From Peribacillus butanolivorans (lineage in GTDB: Bacteria; Bacillota; Bacilli; Bacillales; DSM-1321), in contig NZ_LGYA01000001.1 in the NCBI RefSeq assembly GCF_001273755.1, positions 617,406 to 681,405 on the forward strand: DNA of 64,000 nucleotides. The letters are read 5' to 3'. Below the pieces are notes generated by a model that was not told the origin of the DNA, made no database searches, and saw only the letters and a program-made list of their open reading frames with translations. Of the stretch, positions 10,009 through 19,341 are shown one piece after another. A program made the position numbers and the translations under genes. Numbering within the stretch: the stretch's first letter is position 1; the number at the start of each line of letters is the position of its first letter.

Positions 10009-11262
10009 TCAATTTTTCTTGTGAAATTTGTCAAATTCATAAAGTTTTATATCTAGAAATAGAGACATTTTTTGAATCGGATCTTTTAAACGAATATTTC
10101 CTACTTCTGTAATCCGTTTTAAACGGTAATTTAAGGTATTCACATGGATATGAAGATTTCTTGAAGCTTCATTTGGATTGCAGTCTTTCTCTAAATAGAC
10201 AGTAAGTGTTTGCAGTAATTCTGTTTGGTTTTTCAAGTCATAAGCTCTTAGCTTCAAAATAGAAGGATGAGCGTGACGTTGTTTGTTGTTTGCAAGAGTT
10301 TCAATCATTTGAAACATGCCTAGCTCTTCATAATGTAAAATAAGCTTCATATCATGAGGAAAAATATTTTTCATTTTTAAGGTATATTGAGCTTCTTCAT
10401 AGCTTGATTTTACATCCATTAAGTTTTTATACATATTACCTGAAGTACCAAGGATATGTTCAACGCCAAAACGCCGTTTCATTTCTAATATGAAGAAAGG
10501 AATGAAATCATAAATGGATGTGGTAAAAGAAGGGCAATTTTCTTGGTCTGATCCCGCAAAAAGAATGAGCTTGTTATGGTCAATGGCAAATAAGAACCTG
10601 TTTATCTTTTGAGTAGTCGTTAACATATAGGAAATGTAGCGTTCTACTTCGCGATTGATCTCTTTAGGGAATTCGAATACTAATATGGAAAAAACAACAG
10701 GAACTTGGATAGAAAACTTCGTGAAATTTTCTATTATTTCTGATTCTTCTTGATAATGTCCAGTTAACATACGCCAAAGAAACTCCTGATGACCTGCTTC
10801 TTTCCTTTTCTTTTTTAATTGTAATTGCTGCAACTGGTTTTTCGCTTCTTTTGCAGCAAATTGAAGAAAGTCCATATCTTCTTCGGAGAAAGGTTGATTC
10901 ACTTCCAAGGCCCAAATGAAGCCAAGGACTTCATTATTTTTCCTAATAGAGACTGCCGCTCGATTACCGAGACCGACATCATTGATAGCCCCAATTTTAA
11001 TAGGAACGTCCTCTTTCAATAAAGCCGGGATAAACCCATCTTTCCATAAGCTGTTGATGACTTTTTCAGGAACGCGCCTTCCGATAATGGTCATGATGCG
11101 TGCTTGGTCGGTTGTATCATCATGCGTACTATAAGCAAGCAGGCGATGGTTTCCGTCCTCAATTGTAATGGGACAGCCTAAGACGGAACTGATTCTATCC
11201 GCAAACTCCATCATATCTCCATAAAGGTCTTTAAAAATATCTCTATTTGTGAATTCCTTCAT
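10009..11262 (-). CDS. adeR: PucR-family transcriptional activator, AdeR-like
   Basis: The 417-residue protein has an N-terminal sensory region of PucR/CdaR type (about residues 1-150, with GCPITIEDGNHRLLAYS), a central linker, and a C-terminal PucR helix-turn-helix domain with the signature NPNEASRNLHIHVNTLNYRL near residues 367-386. In B. subtilis AdeR (YukF) is encoded beside ald and activates it in response to alanine. The neighbourhood here (ald two genes downstream on the same strand, palindrome upstream of ald) supports the same role. The symbol rests on synteny and family, not on a direct match I could run. A GGGG site precedes the ATG. Confidence 0.75.
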   Translation of the reverse strand: MKEFTNRDIFKDLYGDMMEFADRISSVLGCPITIEDGNHRLLAYSTHDDTTDQARIMTIIGRRVPEKVINSLWKDGFIPALLKEDVPIKIGAINDVGLGNRAAVSIRKNNEVLGFIWALEVNQPFSEEDMDFLQFAAKEAKNQLQQLQLKKKRKEAGHQEFLWRMLTGHYQEESEIIENFTKFSIQVPVVFSILVFEFPKEINREVERYISYMLTTTQKINRFLFAIDHNKLILFAGSDQENCPSFTTSIYDFIPFFILEMKRRFGVEHILGTSGNMYKNLMDVKSSYEEAQYTLKMKNIFPHDMKLILHYEELGMFQMIETLANNKQRHAHPSILKLRAYDLKNQTELLQTLTVYLEKDCNPNEASRNLHIHVNTLNYRLKRITEVGNIRLKDPIQKMSLFLDIKLYEFDKFHKKN

Positions 11263-11366
11263 TATTATTTTGCCCCTCGCTTAAAAGATTCCTTTTACTT
11301 TAAATTTTAAACGATTATTCATGATTTAGCATAGAATTATATCCATGTTTTTTACGGGAGAAACAG

Positions 11367-11404
11367 AAAATCCCTACCGATGGAAACCGGAAGGGATTTT
11401 TTTA
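11367..11404. terminator. Terminator after pit
   Basis: AAATCCCT and AGGGATTT arms enclose an inner CCG/CGG-type stem; T-rich on the plus side and A-rich on the minus side. Confidence 0.7.
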
Positions 11405-11406
11405 TT

Positions 11407-12405
11407 TTAGAATAGGAAATTAATCAATAGGTAAAGCAAACCTGCTAATGTTGCTGAGATAGGAATGGTAATGAACCAGGTAACAATCATTCTTCTTGCC
11501 GTTCCCCATTTTACGCCCTTAACACGGTGGGCTGAACCAACTCCAAGAATCGAAGAAGAAATAACATGTGTTGTACTAACTGGCATGTGTATCACGGTCG
11601 CGCCAAAAATGATTAAGGCTCCTGTTAAATCCGCAGCAACACCATTGACAGGGCGGATCTTCATAATCTTGCCGCCAACGGTTTTAATGATTTTCCATCC
11701 GCCAACAGAAGTCCCAAGTCCCATTGCTAACGCACAGGAAAATTGAACCCAGAAGGGGATGTCAGTACTTGTTGCATACCCGTTTGCAATAAGGGCCATT
11801 GTAATGATCCCCATGGCTTTTTGGGCGTCATTCGTTCCGTGGGTATACGATTGTAGAGCTGCAGTTGCAATCTGTATAGTACGGAATCTCTGGTTTGTTT
11901 TTGTCAGGTTATTATTTTTAAATATAACTTTAAAGATGCTGTATACGATAAATCCAATTACAAAAGCAATTATAGGGGAGAAAATCAAAGCTTGAAGAAT
12001 TTTCAAAAATCCTTCCCATTTAATACCGGCGAAACCAGCTGCTGCAATGGCGGCACCTGCAATCGAACCAATCAATGCGTGGGATGAACTGCTTGGTATC
12101 CCGTAATACCATGTAAGGAGGTTCCATATAATAGCGGCAAGTAAAGCTGCCAAGATTACATATGAACCATTTGGAAGCGTGAACGGATCCACAATATCCT
12201 TAGTTATGGTCTTCGCTACGCCTGTAAACGTCATAGCTCCGACGAAGTTCATGATGGCTGCCATGACAATGGCATGCCGAGGTTTCATGGCCTTTGTTGA
12301 AACAGCTGTAGCAATTGCATTTGCTGTATCATGGAAACCATTGATGAAGTCAAATGCTAAAGCAAAGAAAACGATTAATATAGTTAAAATTAATAAAGTA
12401 TCCAT
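11407..12405 (-). CDS. pit: Low-affinity inorganic phosphate transporter, Pit family
   Basis: The 332-residue membrane protein carries the two inverted Pit signatures: GFHDTANAIATAVSTKA near residue 23 and YTHGTNDAQKAMGI near residue 192, each with the conserved N-D/TA-N type motif. Pit proteins carry metal-phosphate complexes with protons across the cytoplasmic membrane. It follows a DUF47 gene by 15 bases, the usual pit operon of Bacillus. A GGAG site precedes the ATG. A second copy, clearly a paralogue along its whole length, lies at 13278-14276. Confidence 0.92.
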   Translation of the reverse strand: MDTLLILTILIVFFALAFDFINGFHDTANAIATAVSTKAMKPRHAIVMAAIMNFVGAMTFTGVAKTITKDIVDPFTLPNGSYVILAALLAAIIWNLLTWYYGIPSSSSHALIGSIAGAAIAAAGFAGIKWEGFLKILQALIFSPIIAFVIGFIVYSIFKVIFKNNNLTKTNQRFRTIQIATAALQSYTHGTNDAQKAMGIITMALIANGYATSTDIPFWVQFSCALAMGLGTSVGGWKIIKTVGGKIMKIRPVNGVAADLTGALIIFGATVIHMPVSTTHVISSSILGVGSAHRVKGVKWGTARRMIVTWFITIPISATLAGLLYLLINFLF

Positions 12406-12420
12406 TTATGGGGGTACTCC

Positions 12421-13041
12421 TTAGGCGTTTTTCATTATGATTGTTTCAAGTGTATTGGCCACAGCTTGACAGTGATCAGCGATCTCTTCAAGGCTTTCGT
12501 ATATTTCTTTATATTGAATGATTCTGATTGGATCCTTTTCAACCGTAAACAAGTTTTTGATTGATTGACGTTGGATTCCGTCACAAACAGATTCAAGGTC
12601 TTTAATTTTAATTGCATTTTCACGAATCATTGGTAATTTTTTTGTGGAAAGTGTATCGACAGCTATTTCAATCTCATACGTACACTCTTTAATTGCATCC
12701 ACAAATTTAAGCATATACTCATCAGCATTGACGATGGAGTACATTTCGAATAATGCGGCGCAGTGTTCCAAACCGTCTATGACATCATCCATTCTCATGG
12801 TTAATTCTAGGATATCCTCACGTTCGATAGGAGTGATGAAGGCATTGTTTAGTTCTTTAATTACGTTATGAACCATTGAATCGCCTTTATGCTCATAATC
12901 TTTCATAGTATCTGAAAATACTTTTAGATCGGAGATATTCTTCAGTTTATAATCCGCGAAATAGTCAGCACCTTCTTTAAGGTTTTGAGCGATGTTAAAA
13001 AGCATTACTGCGAATTTGTCTTTTTTAGATTTAAAAGCCAT
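12421..13041 (-). CDS. DUF47 (PhoU-like) Pit accessory protein
   Basis: The 206-residue all-helical protein starts MAFKSKKDKFAVMLFNIAQNL and resembles the DUF47/TIGR00153 family, distant relatives of PhoU (B. subtilis YkaA). Members are encoded with pit genes and probably modulate transport. E/D-rich stretches such as LTMRMDDVIDGLEH near residues 80-94 resemble the metal-binding PhoU helices. It is the first gene of a two-gene unit with pit (15-base gap) and has a GGGAGG site. Confidence 0.85.
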   Translation of the reverse strand: MAFKSKKDKFAVMLFNIAQNLKEGADYFADYKLKNISDLKVFSDTMKDYEHKGDSMVHNVIKELNNAFITPIEREDILELTMRMDDVIDGLEHCAALFEMYSIVNADEYMLKFVDAIKECTYEIEIAVDTLSTKKLPMIRENAIKIKDLESVCDGIQRQSIKNLFTVEKDPIRIIQYKEIYESLEEIADHCQAVANTLETIIMKNA

Positions 13042-13243
13042 GTTAAGCCTCCCAATTAGTCATGCAAATTTTACGTAAAATTATTATACGCTTAGTATTA
13101 ACAAGTTGATTGTAACGAATTCATGTGGTATCAGGAAAGGTTTTTCGACGAAAATTTACAAAATCTTAATAAAACTTTACAATCGAAAACAAGGATAAGT
13201 AAAAAAAGGGAATCAATTACACTTAAAAGGACTAAATCAGTAG

Positions 13244-13268
13244 AAAAAACCTTTCCGATATGGAAAGG
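13244..13268 (-). terminator. Terminator of the second pit gene
   Basis: CCTTTCC and GGAAAGG arms (13250-13268) with a six-base T run on the minus strand. Confidence 0.75.
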
Positions 13269-13277
13269 CTTAAGGTT

Positions 13278-14276
13278 TTATAAAAATAAAGCAATTAGAT
13301 AATAAATCAATCCTGCTAAAGAAGCAGAAATCGGCAAGGTTATGAACCAAGTGATTAACATACTTTTAGCTGTTCCCCATTTTACACCTTTGATACGGTG
13401 TGCAGAACCTACCCCAAGTATAGATGATGAGATGACATGTGTCGTACTGACCGGCATATGCAGGAATGTAGCACCGAAAATTATCGCTGCACCGGTCATA
13501 TCGGCAGCGACCCCATTTACTGGACGTATTTTCATGATCTTACCGCCCACCGTTTTAATGATCTTCCAACCACCGATTGAGGTACCAAGCGCCATTGCGA
13601 TTGCGCACGATAATTGCACCCAAAAGGGGACATCAGAGCTAGAGGCATATCCGTTAGCCATTAAAGCCATAGTGATGATACCCATGGATTTTTGAGCATC
13701 ATTTGTTCCGTGTGTATAAGACTGAATGGCAGCTGTAAGAATTTGTATTCTCCTGAATCGCTTGTTAGTCTTTCCTAAATTATTATTTTTGAAAATTACC
13801 TTAAAGATGCTGTACACAATAAATCCAAGTGTAAAGGCAAGAATCGGAGATAAAATTAATGCTTGGACGATTTTGGTGAATCCACTCCATTTAATCGTAT
13901 CGAAACCTCCAGCCACAATGGCAGCTCCCGCTATAGAACCAATAATAGCATGGGAAGAACTGCTTGGAATACCAAAATACCATGTGATTAAATTCCATGT
14001 TATTGCAGAAAGTAGAGCAGCGAGGATTACATATGAGCCATTGTTTAATGTGAAAGGATCAACAATATCCTTCGTAATGGTATGTGCTACACCAGTGAAT
14101 GTCAGCGCTCCTAATAAATTCATGACCGCAGCCAAAATGATCGCATGACGTGGTTTAAGCGCCTTAGTTGATACGGCTGTTGCAATAGCATTGGCTGTAT
14201 CATGAAATCCATTGATAAAGTCAAAGATCAAAGCAAAGATAATAATTAGCGCGGTTAAGATGAATATAGTATTCAT
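13278..14276 (-). CDS. Second Pit-family phosphate transporter (tandem paralogue)
   Basis: The 332-residue protein has exactly the length of the pit product downstream and shares long identical blocks with it (for example NGFHDTANAIATAVSTKA and IKIVGGKI-type regions such as IKTVGGKIMKIRPVNGVAAD). It therefore arose by gene duplication. It has its own ribosome site (GGGAG), its own terminator and no adjacent DUF47 gene, so it is transcribed separately from the pit-DUF47 unit. Differences cluster in loops and in the helices near residues 118-150. Whether it needs the DUF47 partner encoded next door is unknown. Confidence 0.9.
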   Translation of the reverse strand: MNTIFILTALIIIFALIFDFINGFHDTANAIATAVSTKALKPRHAIILAAVMNLLGALTFTGVAHTITKDIVDPFTLNNGSYVILAALLSAITWNLITWYFGIPSSSSHAIIGSIAGAAIVAGGFDTIKWSGFTKIVQALILSPILAFTLGFIVYSIFKVIFKNNNLGKTNKRFRRIQILTAAIQSYTHGTNDAQKSMGIITMALMANGYASSSDVPFWVQLSCAIAMALGTSIGGWKIIKTVGGKIMKIRPVNGVAADMTGAAIIFGATFLHMPVSTTHVISSSILGVGSAHRIKGVKWGTAKSMLITWFITLPISASLAGLIYYLIALFL

Positions 14277-14675
14277 ACATGGAAGACTCCCTTAATATTC
14301 AAGTATGTAATGAGAAAATTTAGATAGTGACCAATGAATGGGCGTTGGACAACTTTGCAACTCCACATTATTAGAATGGAAGTTTTACGTTTGATTATTC
14401 TTTAAAGATGGCACCTTCTTCTTTTTCTTGGTTTACGGACGGACTATTCAATTGTAACTAATTTCTTATCTATTAGCATAGATATTTCGTCATTTTTTTA
14501 CAAAATATTTAACTTAATGAAGGATTAAATGATAAATTTTCACTTTAAATTGAAAATTTTGGATAAAATGTTTGTGGAGTCATTTAATAAACCTTTAAAT
14601 TCCGAGGCTTATGGTTAGAAATAAAAGGTAGGACGATGATATAGTTGGTAAATAAAAGGTAAGGGGGATTGGCAA
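14277..14675. other. Intergenic stretch between divergent genes
   Basis: About 400 AT-rich bases hold the promoters of the second pit gene (leftward) and the aldo/keto reductase (rightward). I see no small coding frame with a ribosome site and no clear dyad. Confidence 0.5.
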
Positions 14676-15506
14676 ATGATATCAAGTATAGAGGAAACGA
14701 TTACTTTACATAATGGAGTAAAAATGCCGCAGGTAGGTTTCGGTGTATTTAAAGTGAAAAATGGCAGTGAAACGGTTGAGTCTGTCAAGAAAGCAATCGA
14801 AGTAGGATACCGTTCAATTGATACGGCTGCCGTTTATGAAAATGAAGAAGGTGTAGGACAGGCTATTAGAGAAAGCGGAATATCGCGTGAAGAATTGTTC
14901 ATCACATCTAAAGTGTGGAATACTGATCAAGGGTATGAAACGACCCTTCAGGCATTTGATGATAGTTTGAAACGCCTTGGTTTGGAATATTTAGATTTAT
15001 ACTTAATTCACTGGCCAGGAAAAGACAAATACCTGGAAACGTGGAAGGCGTTAGAGAAGCTTTACAATGAAGGAAAAGTGAAATCAATCGGTGTAAGTAA
15101 TTTCCATGTCCACCATTTAGAAAAATTATTAGCGAACAGTGAAATAAAACCTGTCGTAAACCAAATAGAATTACATCCACTTTTGACTCAAGTTGAAATT
15201 CGTGATTACTGCGAAAAGCATGATATCAAGGTAGAAGCATGGAGCCCGCTAGGTAGGGGGAGCTTAATAGAAGAACCGACTATCAATCATATTGCAAAGA
15301 AGCATGGAAAAAGCTCTGCTCAAGTATTAATTAGATGGCATCTCCAACATGAAATTGTCGTTATCCCTAAATCGATTACGCCGTCCCGTATCGAGGAAAA
15401 TGCACAAGTGTTTGACTTTTCATTGAGTCTTAACGAAATGAATCAAATTGATGCCTTAAACAAAAATGAACGATTTGGAAGCAATCCGGATGAAATTTTG
15501 TTTTAA
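14676..15506 (+). CDS. Aldo/keto reductase (AKR5, YtbE/YvgN-like)
   Basis: The 276-residue protein has the full AKR catalytic set: DTAAVYENE (Asp and Tyr near residues 49-54), TSKVW (Lys near residue 79) and the LIHWPGKD histidine near residue 112. NADPH-binding blocks IGVSNFHVHH, VNQIELHPL and VIPKSITPSRIEEN follow. B. subtilis YtbE and YvgN reduce glyoxal, methylglyoxal and similar aldehydes with NADPH. A strong AAGGGGG site precedes the ATG. The gene stands alone with a terminator after it. Confidence 0.92.
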   Translation: MISSIEETITLHNGVKMPQVGFGVFKVKNGSETVESVKKAIEVGYRSIDTAAVYENEEGVGQAIRESGISREELFITSKVWNTDQGYETTLQAFDDSLKRLGLEYLDLYLIHWPGKDKYLETWKALEKLYNEGKVKSIGVSNFHVHHLEKLLANSEIKPVVNQIELHPLLTQVEIRDYCEKHDIKVEAWSPLGRGSLIEEPTINHIAKKHGKSSAQVLIRWHLQHEIVVIPKSITPSRIEENAQVFDFSLSLNEMNQIDALNKNERFGSNPDEILF

Positions 15507-15548
15507 TGATTGATGATATAGACTTTAAAGAGAACTGAAAATGATATG

Positions 15549-15583
15549 AGGGTGTCCCAGTAATTTCGGGGCATCTTTTTTTC
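15549..15583 (+). terminator. Terminator of the aldo/keto reductase
   Basis: GGTGTCCC / GGGGCATC arms with one G-U pair, then seven T. Confidence 0.75.
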
Positions 15584-16015
15584 GTTATAACATATTTGAG
15601 CTAGATACTGCTTATAATATGAATGTGACAAAAGTGCAGCATAGTGTATACCCTTTTCATAAGTCTAATAATCATTTTTTCTTTACCAAATATTTTTAAA
15701 AAAAATGAGGTTTTAGATTATTTTAACGGGGAAAATAATGAGTACAGCGGCAAACAAAAAGAAAAACACACTAACATTGAGGAGTGTCCAATCAGTTCCT
15801 CAGGGTCAATAGCTAGCTAACTTTTCCCACTAACTAAAGCATTCACATTCATTAGATATTGTGCATAATCGGCATCATACCATTTGAGTGTAAAGGTTAA
15901 TGAATTGAACAGGGCATGAATATTTGGAAGTGATGAGATTTCTTGGAGTCTGCTGTAGAACAGGAAAATATACTGTCTGGTATAAAAATACAACTACTTA
16001 AGGAGGAAATATATT
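15584..16015. other. Intergenic stretch with a possible 24-residue peptide
   Basis: Mostly AT-rich spacer. A short frame at 15738-15812 (ATG after GGGGAAAATA) would encode a basic 24-residue peptide; no family is recognised and it may be chance. A good AAGGAGG site at its right end belongs to the next gene. Confidence 0.35.
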
Positions 16016-16270
16016 ATGGGATTTTTATGGTCATTAATTATCGGAGGTATTATCGGTTGGTTAGCAGGTATGATAGTAGGACGTGACGTACCATTTGGTA
16101 TCATTGGTAACATCATCGCTGGTTTTGTTGGTGCATGGTTAGGTTCATTAATTCTTGGGAACTGGGGACCTTCAGTAGCAGATTTCGCTATTATTCCTGC
16201 ATTAATTGGAGCAATCGTATTTGTCTTCATATTAAGCTTGATTTTAAAAGGCATGAGAAAAGCTTCTTAA
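16016..16270 (+). CDS. GlsB/YeaQ/YmgE-family (transglycosylase-associated) membrane protein
   Basis: The 84-residue product consists of three hydrophobic helices with the family pattern IIGGIIGWLAGMIVGRD, GIIGNIIAGFVGAWLG and a third helix ending in a basic tail. Such proteins (formerly transglycosylase-associated) are small stress-induced membrane proteins of unknown mechanism, often under general stress control in Bacillus. I did not find a convincing sigma-B promoter upstream. A very strong AAGGAGG site precedes the ATG. Function unknown beyond family. Confidence 0.85.
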   Translation: MGFLWSLIIGGIIGWLAGMIVGRDVPFGIIGNIIAGFVGAWLGSLILGNWGPSVADFAIIPALIGAIVFVFILSLILKGMRKAS

Positions 16271-16280
16271 ATATCACAAT

Positions 16281-16313
16281 AAAAGCTGGCTCAAGAGGCC
16301 AGCTTGTTTTTTT
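16281..16313 (+). terminator. Terminator of the GlsB-family gene
   Basis: AAGCTGGC/GCCAGCTT-type arms followed by a T run. Confidence 0.85.
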
Positions 16314-16370
16314 GATTCATAATCCTTACTATACAGCTTTAGAAACGGCTGCTTATAATGATAAAATTTT

Positions 16371-16411
16371 AAAAAAACTGACTCCTACTTATCTGGAGTC
16401 AGCTTTTTTTG
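16371..16411. terminator. Bidirectional terminator
   Basis: CTGACTCC (16378-16385) and GGAGTCAG (16395-16402) arms, seven A before and seven T after. It ends the leftward pseudouridine synthase gene. Confidence 0.85.
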
Positions 16412-16415
16412 TATA

Positions 16416-17321
16416 TTAGAGAGTCTCAAATATCCCGGACTTATCTAAGAAAGGTGCTTCTATTATCATTTTTTCTTCGGAAATTGGATGGATAAATTCA
16501 ATTTTTCGAGCATGAAGGGCTTGCCGTGGAAAGGTATTTTTTCCGCCGTACAAGGTATCACCAGCCAAGGGATGATTTAAGTGGCTAAAGTGCACCCTGA
16601 TTTGGTGGGTGCGGCCGCTTTCCAAAGTGCAACTCACAAGCGTTAAGTTTTTCTTCGAATCCCGCTTAAGCACTTGGAAATGGGTAACAGCCACCTGGCC
16701 AGTAGGTGAAACCCTTCGTCTAGTAGCATGATGGCGGTCTCTACCAATTTTTTCGTTGATTTTACCTTCATTCTTTTGGATGATTCCTTCAACTAAAGCG
16801 ACATATGTTCGTTTGATTTTTCTTTCTTCCAGCATTCTATCCAACATAGACCCAGTGAGGCGATCTTTGGCAAAAAGAACGGCTCCGGTGGTATTTTTAT
16901 CAAGCCTATGAATATGCTTAATCATACAGGTTTGGCAGGTGTTATGAAGGTGGTACGCTACACCATTGATGAGCGTATGTGTATCGCCGGGTTGAGAAGG
17001 GTGGGTATCCATTCCTGCCGGTTTATTGGCAATCAATAATAAGTCATCTTCATATAAGATAGAAATCCCTAAATCTACAGCTTTAACGGTTTCATTTTCA
17101 GCATTCATTAAAGGAATGCTAATCGTATCGCCTTCGGATAGAGTAGTTGTCCATGAAACAGTATTTCCGTTCAATTTTACTTCTTTACTCATTCTCCACT
17201 CATGCACCAATTTCTTTGGCGCCTTCCAGTGGTCCTTAAAAAGCTTATCTAATGTTAATCCATTCCAACTTTGAAGTACTTCAATTGATAATATTTGGTT
17301 TGTTATATGAAAATGTCCCAA
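16416..17321 (-). CDS. RluA-family pseudouridine synthase (YhcT-like)
   Basis: The 301-residue protein has an S4-like N-terminal part and the RluA catalytic motif HRLDKNTTGAVLFAKD near residue 142 with the essential aspartate, followed by SGRTHQIRVH and HPLAGDTLYG. It isomerises uridines in rRNA or tRNA. The next gene to the right is YhcU-like, as in B. subtilis yhcT-yhcU, so this is the YhcT counterpart. The start is TTG with an AGGAAT site; no ATG is available near the family N-terminus. It is a single gene with its own terminator. The target nucleotide is unknown. Confidence 0.88.
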   Translation of the reverse strand: MGHFHITNQILSIEVLQSWNGLTLDKLFKDHWKAPKKLVHEWRMSKEVKLNGNTVSWTTTLSEGDTISIPLMNAENETVKAVDLGISILYEDDLLLIANKPAGMDTHPSQPGDTHTLINGVAYHLHNTCQTCMIKHIHRLDKNTTGAVLFAKDRLTGSMLDRMLEERKIKRTYVALVEGIIQKNEGKINEKIGRDRHHATRRRVSPTGQVAVTHFQVLKRDSKKNLTLVSCTLESGRTHQIRVHFSHLNHPLAGDTLYGGKNTFPRQALHARKIEFIHPISEEKMIIEAPFLDKSGIFETL

Positions 17322-17552
17322 TATAATTCCTACTTTCGACTTATATGATTGTAATTAATTGAAAAAAATATATAATGATTACGAATAAAAGTAAAATTAG
17401 TAACATTAGACCTATTGTTTAGAATTCAGTGGCGAAAATTACCACGTTTTTTTTACAATATTTATGTTATTCTAGAGGGAAAGAAATCGCTTGTCCTAGA
17501 ATATACATACTATTAGATAGGTCTAATGGATCTAAAAAAGGTGGTTTTTTTA

Positions 17553-17972
17553 GTGAAGACGGTCTTTTCTTCAACCGAAGAACAAGAGCAAGAAATTGCG
17601 AGTCTCGTTGCACGTTTCTACAAATCTGTATTTCCTAAATACTTCACAGAAAATGAAATTATTCATTTTCGAGAGATAGGCGTTTTGCAGCCGAATAAAA
17701 GTACATTTACCTACTTTGCAACACTAAGAGACGCATTTCAAGTAATGGCATGCCTTCAAGTCCTCTTGTCCATTCTAGACAAAAAGAAGATAGAGGATTC
17801 TTTTATAATTGAATCTAAATTTGGAGAATTATTTCAACATAACATTACTCTATTGAATGAATGCGGAATCTTTTTCCCTTTTTATTATGACCATTTTACA
17901 CGTATAAACCATGAAGCAAGTAAAGATATGCAAATGATGGATATTCAGGTGGCGAATCAATATTTAGTATAA
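17553..17972 (+). CDS. YhcU-like DUF5365 protein
   Basis: A GTG start at 17553 is preferred because AAAGGTGG (17536-17543) lies at proper spacing; an ATG nine codons upstream (17526) has no good site. The 139-residue product is mostly helical and soluble, beginning with TVFSSTEEQEQEIASL. It looks like B. subtilis YhcU, also next to the YhcT pseudouridine synthase. No catalytic motif or membrane segment is visible. Function unknown. Confidence 0.65.
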   Translation: MKTVFSSTEEQEQEIASLVARFYKSVFPKYFTENEIIHFREIGVLQPNKSTFTYFATLRDAFQVMACLQVLLSILDKKKIEDSFIIESKFGELFQHNITLLNECGIFFPFYYDHFTRINHEASKDMQMMDIQVANQYLV

Positions 17973-17978
17973 AACATT

Positions 17979-18037
17979 AAAAATGAGCCGGCTATAACGG
18001 AAATACTTTTCCCGTTATAGCCGACTCATTTTTTTTC
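17979..18037. terminator. Long bidirectional terminator
   Basis: Nearly perfect arms of about 19 bases (around GAGCCGGCTATAACGG and its complement) flanked by A and T runs, between convergent genes. Confidence 0.9.
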
Positions 18038-18042
18038 TATCC

Positions 18043-18513
18043 TTAATTAATATCATTGTCCTCAAACCATTTTTTGAAGGTTTGTTCTTCGTTATAGCCA
18101 ACTATACGTTCTTGTTCTTTTCCGTTTTTAAAGTGAACAATTGTCGGTGTGCTTTTGATGCCATAATCGCTCCAGCCTTGTTCAAACTCCAATAAATTGT
18201 ATTGAACGAGATCGATACCCATTTCTTCAGCCAACGGAGCTACGATAGGTGTAGTTTTTTGACAGTGAGAGCACGTAGGGCTATAAAAATAAACAGTCAT
18301 TTCTTCTTTATCTTGAAGGTCATTCTCTAATTCTTCGGGAAGGATCAGATTTTGATAATTTGGGTCATCCAATTGATCGACGGTGGCGGATTTAAGATGC
18401 TCTTTGCCATACGGATTTCCTTTTGATTTTTCTTCTTTTTTTAAGTTTGTCAAAACGCCTAGAATGACAAAAAGCGCGACGATTATCACTAAAAATATAA
18501 CCATTTTCTTCAT
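18043..18513 (-). CDS. Membrane-anchored thioredoxin-like protein (BdbA/StoA type)
   Basis: The start at 18513 is set by an AAGGAGG site and by overlap (TAATG) with the stop of the upstream bdbC gene. The 156-residue product has one N-terminal membrane helix (residues 4-22) and an extracytoplasmic thioredoxin domain with the redox motif CSHC (Cys81, Cys84) in YFYSPTCSHC and a cis-proline in KSTPTIV. It should form or exchange disulfides outside the membrane together with the BdbC-type quinone-linked oxidase encoded just before it. The direction (oxidant or reductant) is not certain; the coupling to BdbC favours oxidation. Confidence 0.8.
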   Translation of the reverse strand: MKKMVIFLVIIVALFVILGVLTNLKKEEKSKGNPYGKEHLKSATVDQLDDPNYQNLILPEELENDLQDKEEMTVYFYSPTCSHCQKTTPIVAPLAEEMGIDLVQYNLLEFEQGWSDYGIKSTPTIVHFKNGKEQERIVGYNEEQTFKKWFEDNDIN

Positions 18514-18950
18514 TAAGCTGCAACCTCCTTGGATCTTGTCCATACGATGTAACTGCATATGAAAATAATGACAAATGCAGCTAAAGCTAGAAACGGGATG
18601 GTAATAAAACCAAAAACGTTAATATATTGTCCTGTACAGGGAACCCTTCCGCATGCTAGGGTATGTTCGGAAAAAAATGATACCTTTTGTATTAAATAAT
18701 GATAAGTTGAAATAAATGCTCCAATTGCAGATAATATCATGCTATAGAAGCTGATCCAATAATCTTTTCGAATGATTGCAATTCCTAAAATGATTGTAAA
18801 AGGATACATGATAATCCGCTGATACCAACAAAGCATACATGGTTCATATTGCTTAATCTCAGAAAAATATAAACTTCCAAGCATAGCAATGATGGAAGCA
18901 GCCCAGGCTACAAATAATATATTCTCCCCGCTGCGTTTTGTATTGTTCAT
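18513..18950 (-). CDS. bdbC: DsbB/BdbC-family thiol-disulfide oxidoreductase
   Basis: An in-frame extension upstream of 18950 is rejected: this ATG has a GAGGAT site and gives the family length (145 residues). The protein has four hydrophobic helices and the two DsbB cysteine pairs, CMLC (Cys38, Cys41) and a second pair in CGRVPC, plus the conserved WYQR after the first pair. It passes electrons from extracytoplasmic thiol oxidases to quinones. Its stop overlaps the start of the thioredoxin-like partner. A second bdbC lies at 43963-44403 in the metal-resistance region. Confidence 0.9.
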   Translation of the reverse strand: MNNTKRSGENILFVAWAASIIAMLGSLYFSEIKQYEPCMLCWYQRIIMYPFTIILGIAIIRKDYWISFYSMILSAIGAFISTYHYLIQKVSFFSEHTLACGRVPCTGQYINVFGFITIPFLALAAFVIIFICSYIVWTRSKEVAA

Positions 18951-19341
18951 CGATCCTCTTCCCCATCTCTTTTTTCTCTTATAAAAATTATAGTATGTAT
19001 GGATGCGGTCTGTAAAATATATATTCTTTTTATGGGGGTACAGAATAGATTTGGTCGCGGGAAGAATTAAAAACTTTAAAAGAGTGGCTGTTAGCTTAAC
19101 AGATAATAGGTAATTAAACATAATTTAACAGGAGTAATGATGGTACGATAAGGCTACCCAGTACGTGAATTGGCAGTAAGAAAGGTAATAAAAAATAAAG
19201 ATGTTATCTATATGCTTCCGAAAGGAAGAAAAGTCATACTTTATCTAGGAAGTATTGAATAGGTTGGAGAAGGTTCAGTTGTTTTAATTTTTGAATAAGG
19301 GGTATAATTCTTATGGAAGAGATTAAAGGAGTTTGAGGAAA
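18951..19341. other. Intergenic stretch with a possible decayed frame
   Basis: It holds the bdbC promoter region. A plus-strand frame of about 34 codons at 19157-19261 (VRELAVRKVIKNKDV and further basic residues) has no start or ribosome site and looks like the tail of a lost gene; it is not identified. Confidence 0.3.

Noticed and set aside
15738-15812. 24-codon basic peptide before the GlsB-family gene
   Set aside because: Has a weak ribosome site but no recognised family or conserved context; kept only as a note.
15850-16000. Sigma-B promoter for the GlsB-family gene
   Set aside because: GTTAAT and GGGCAT-like words occur but their spacing is wrong.
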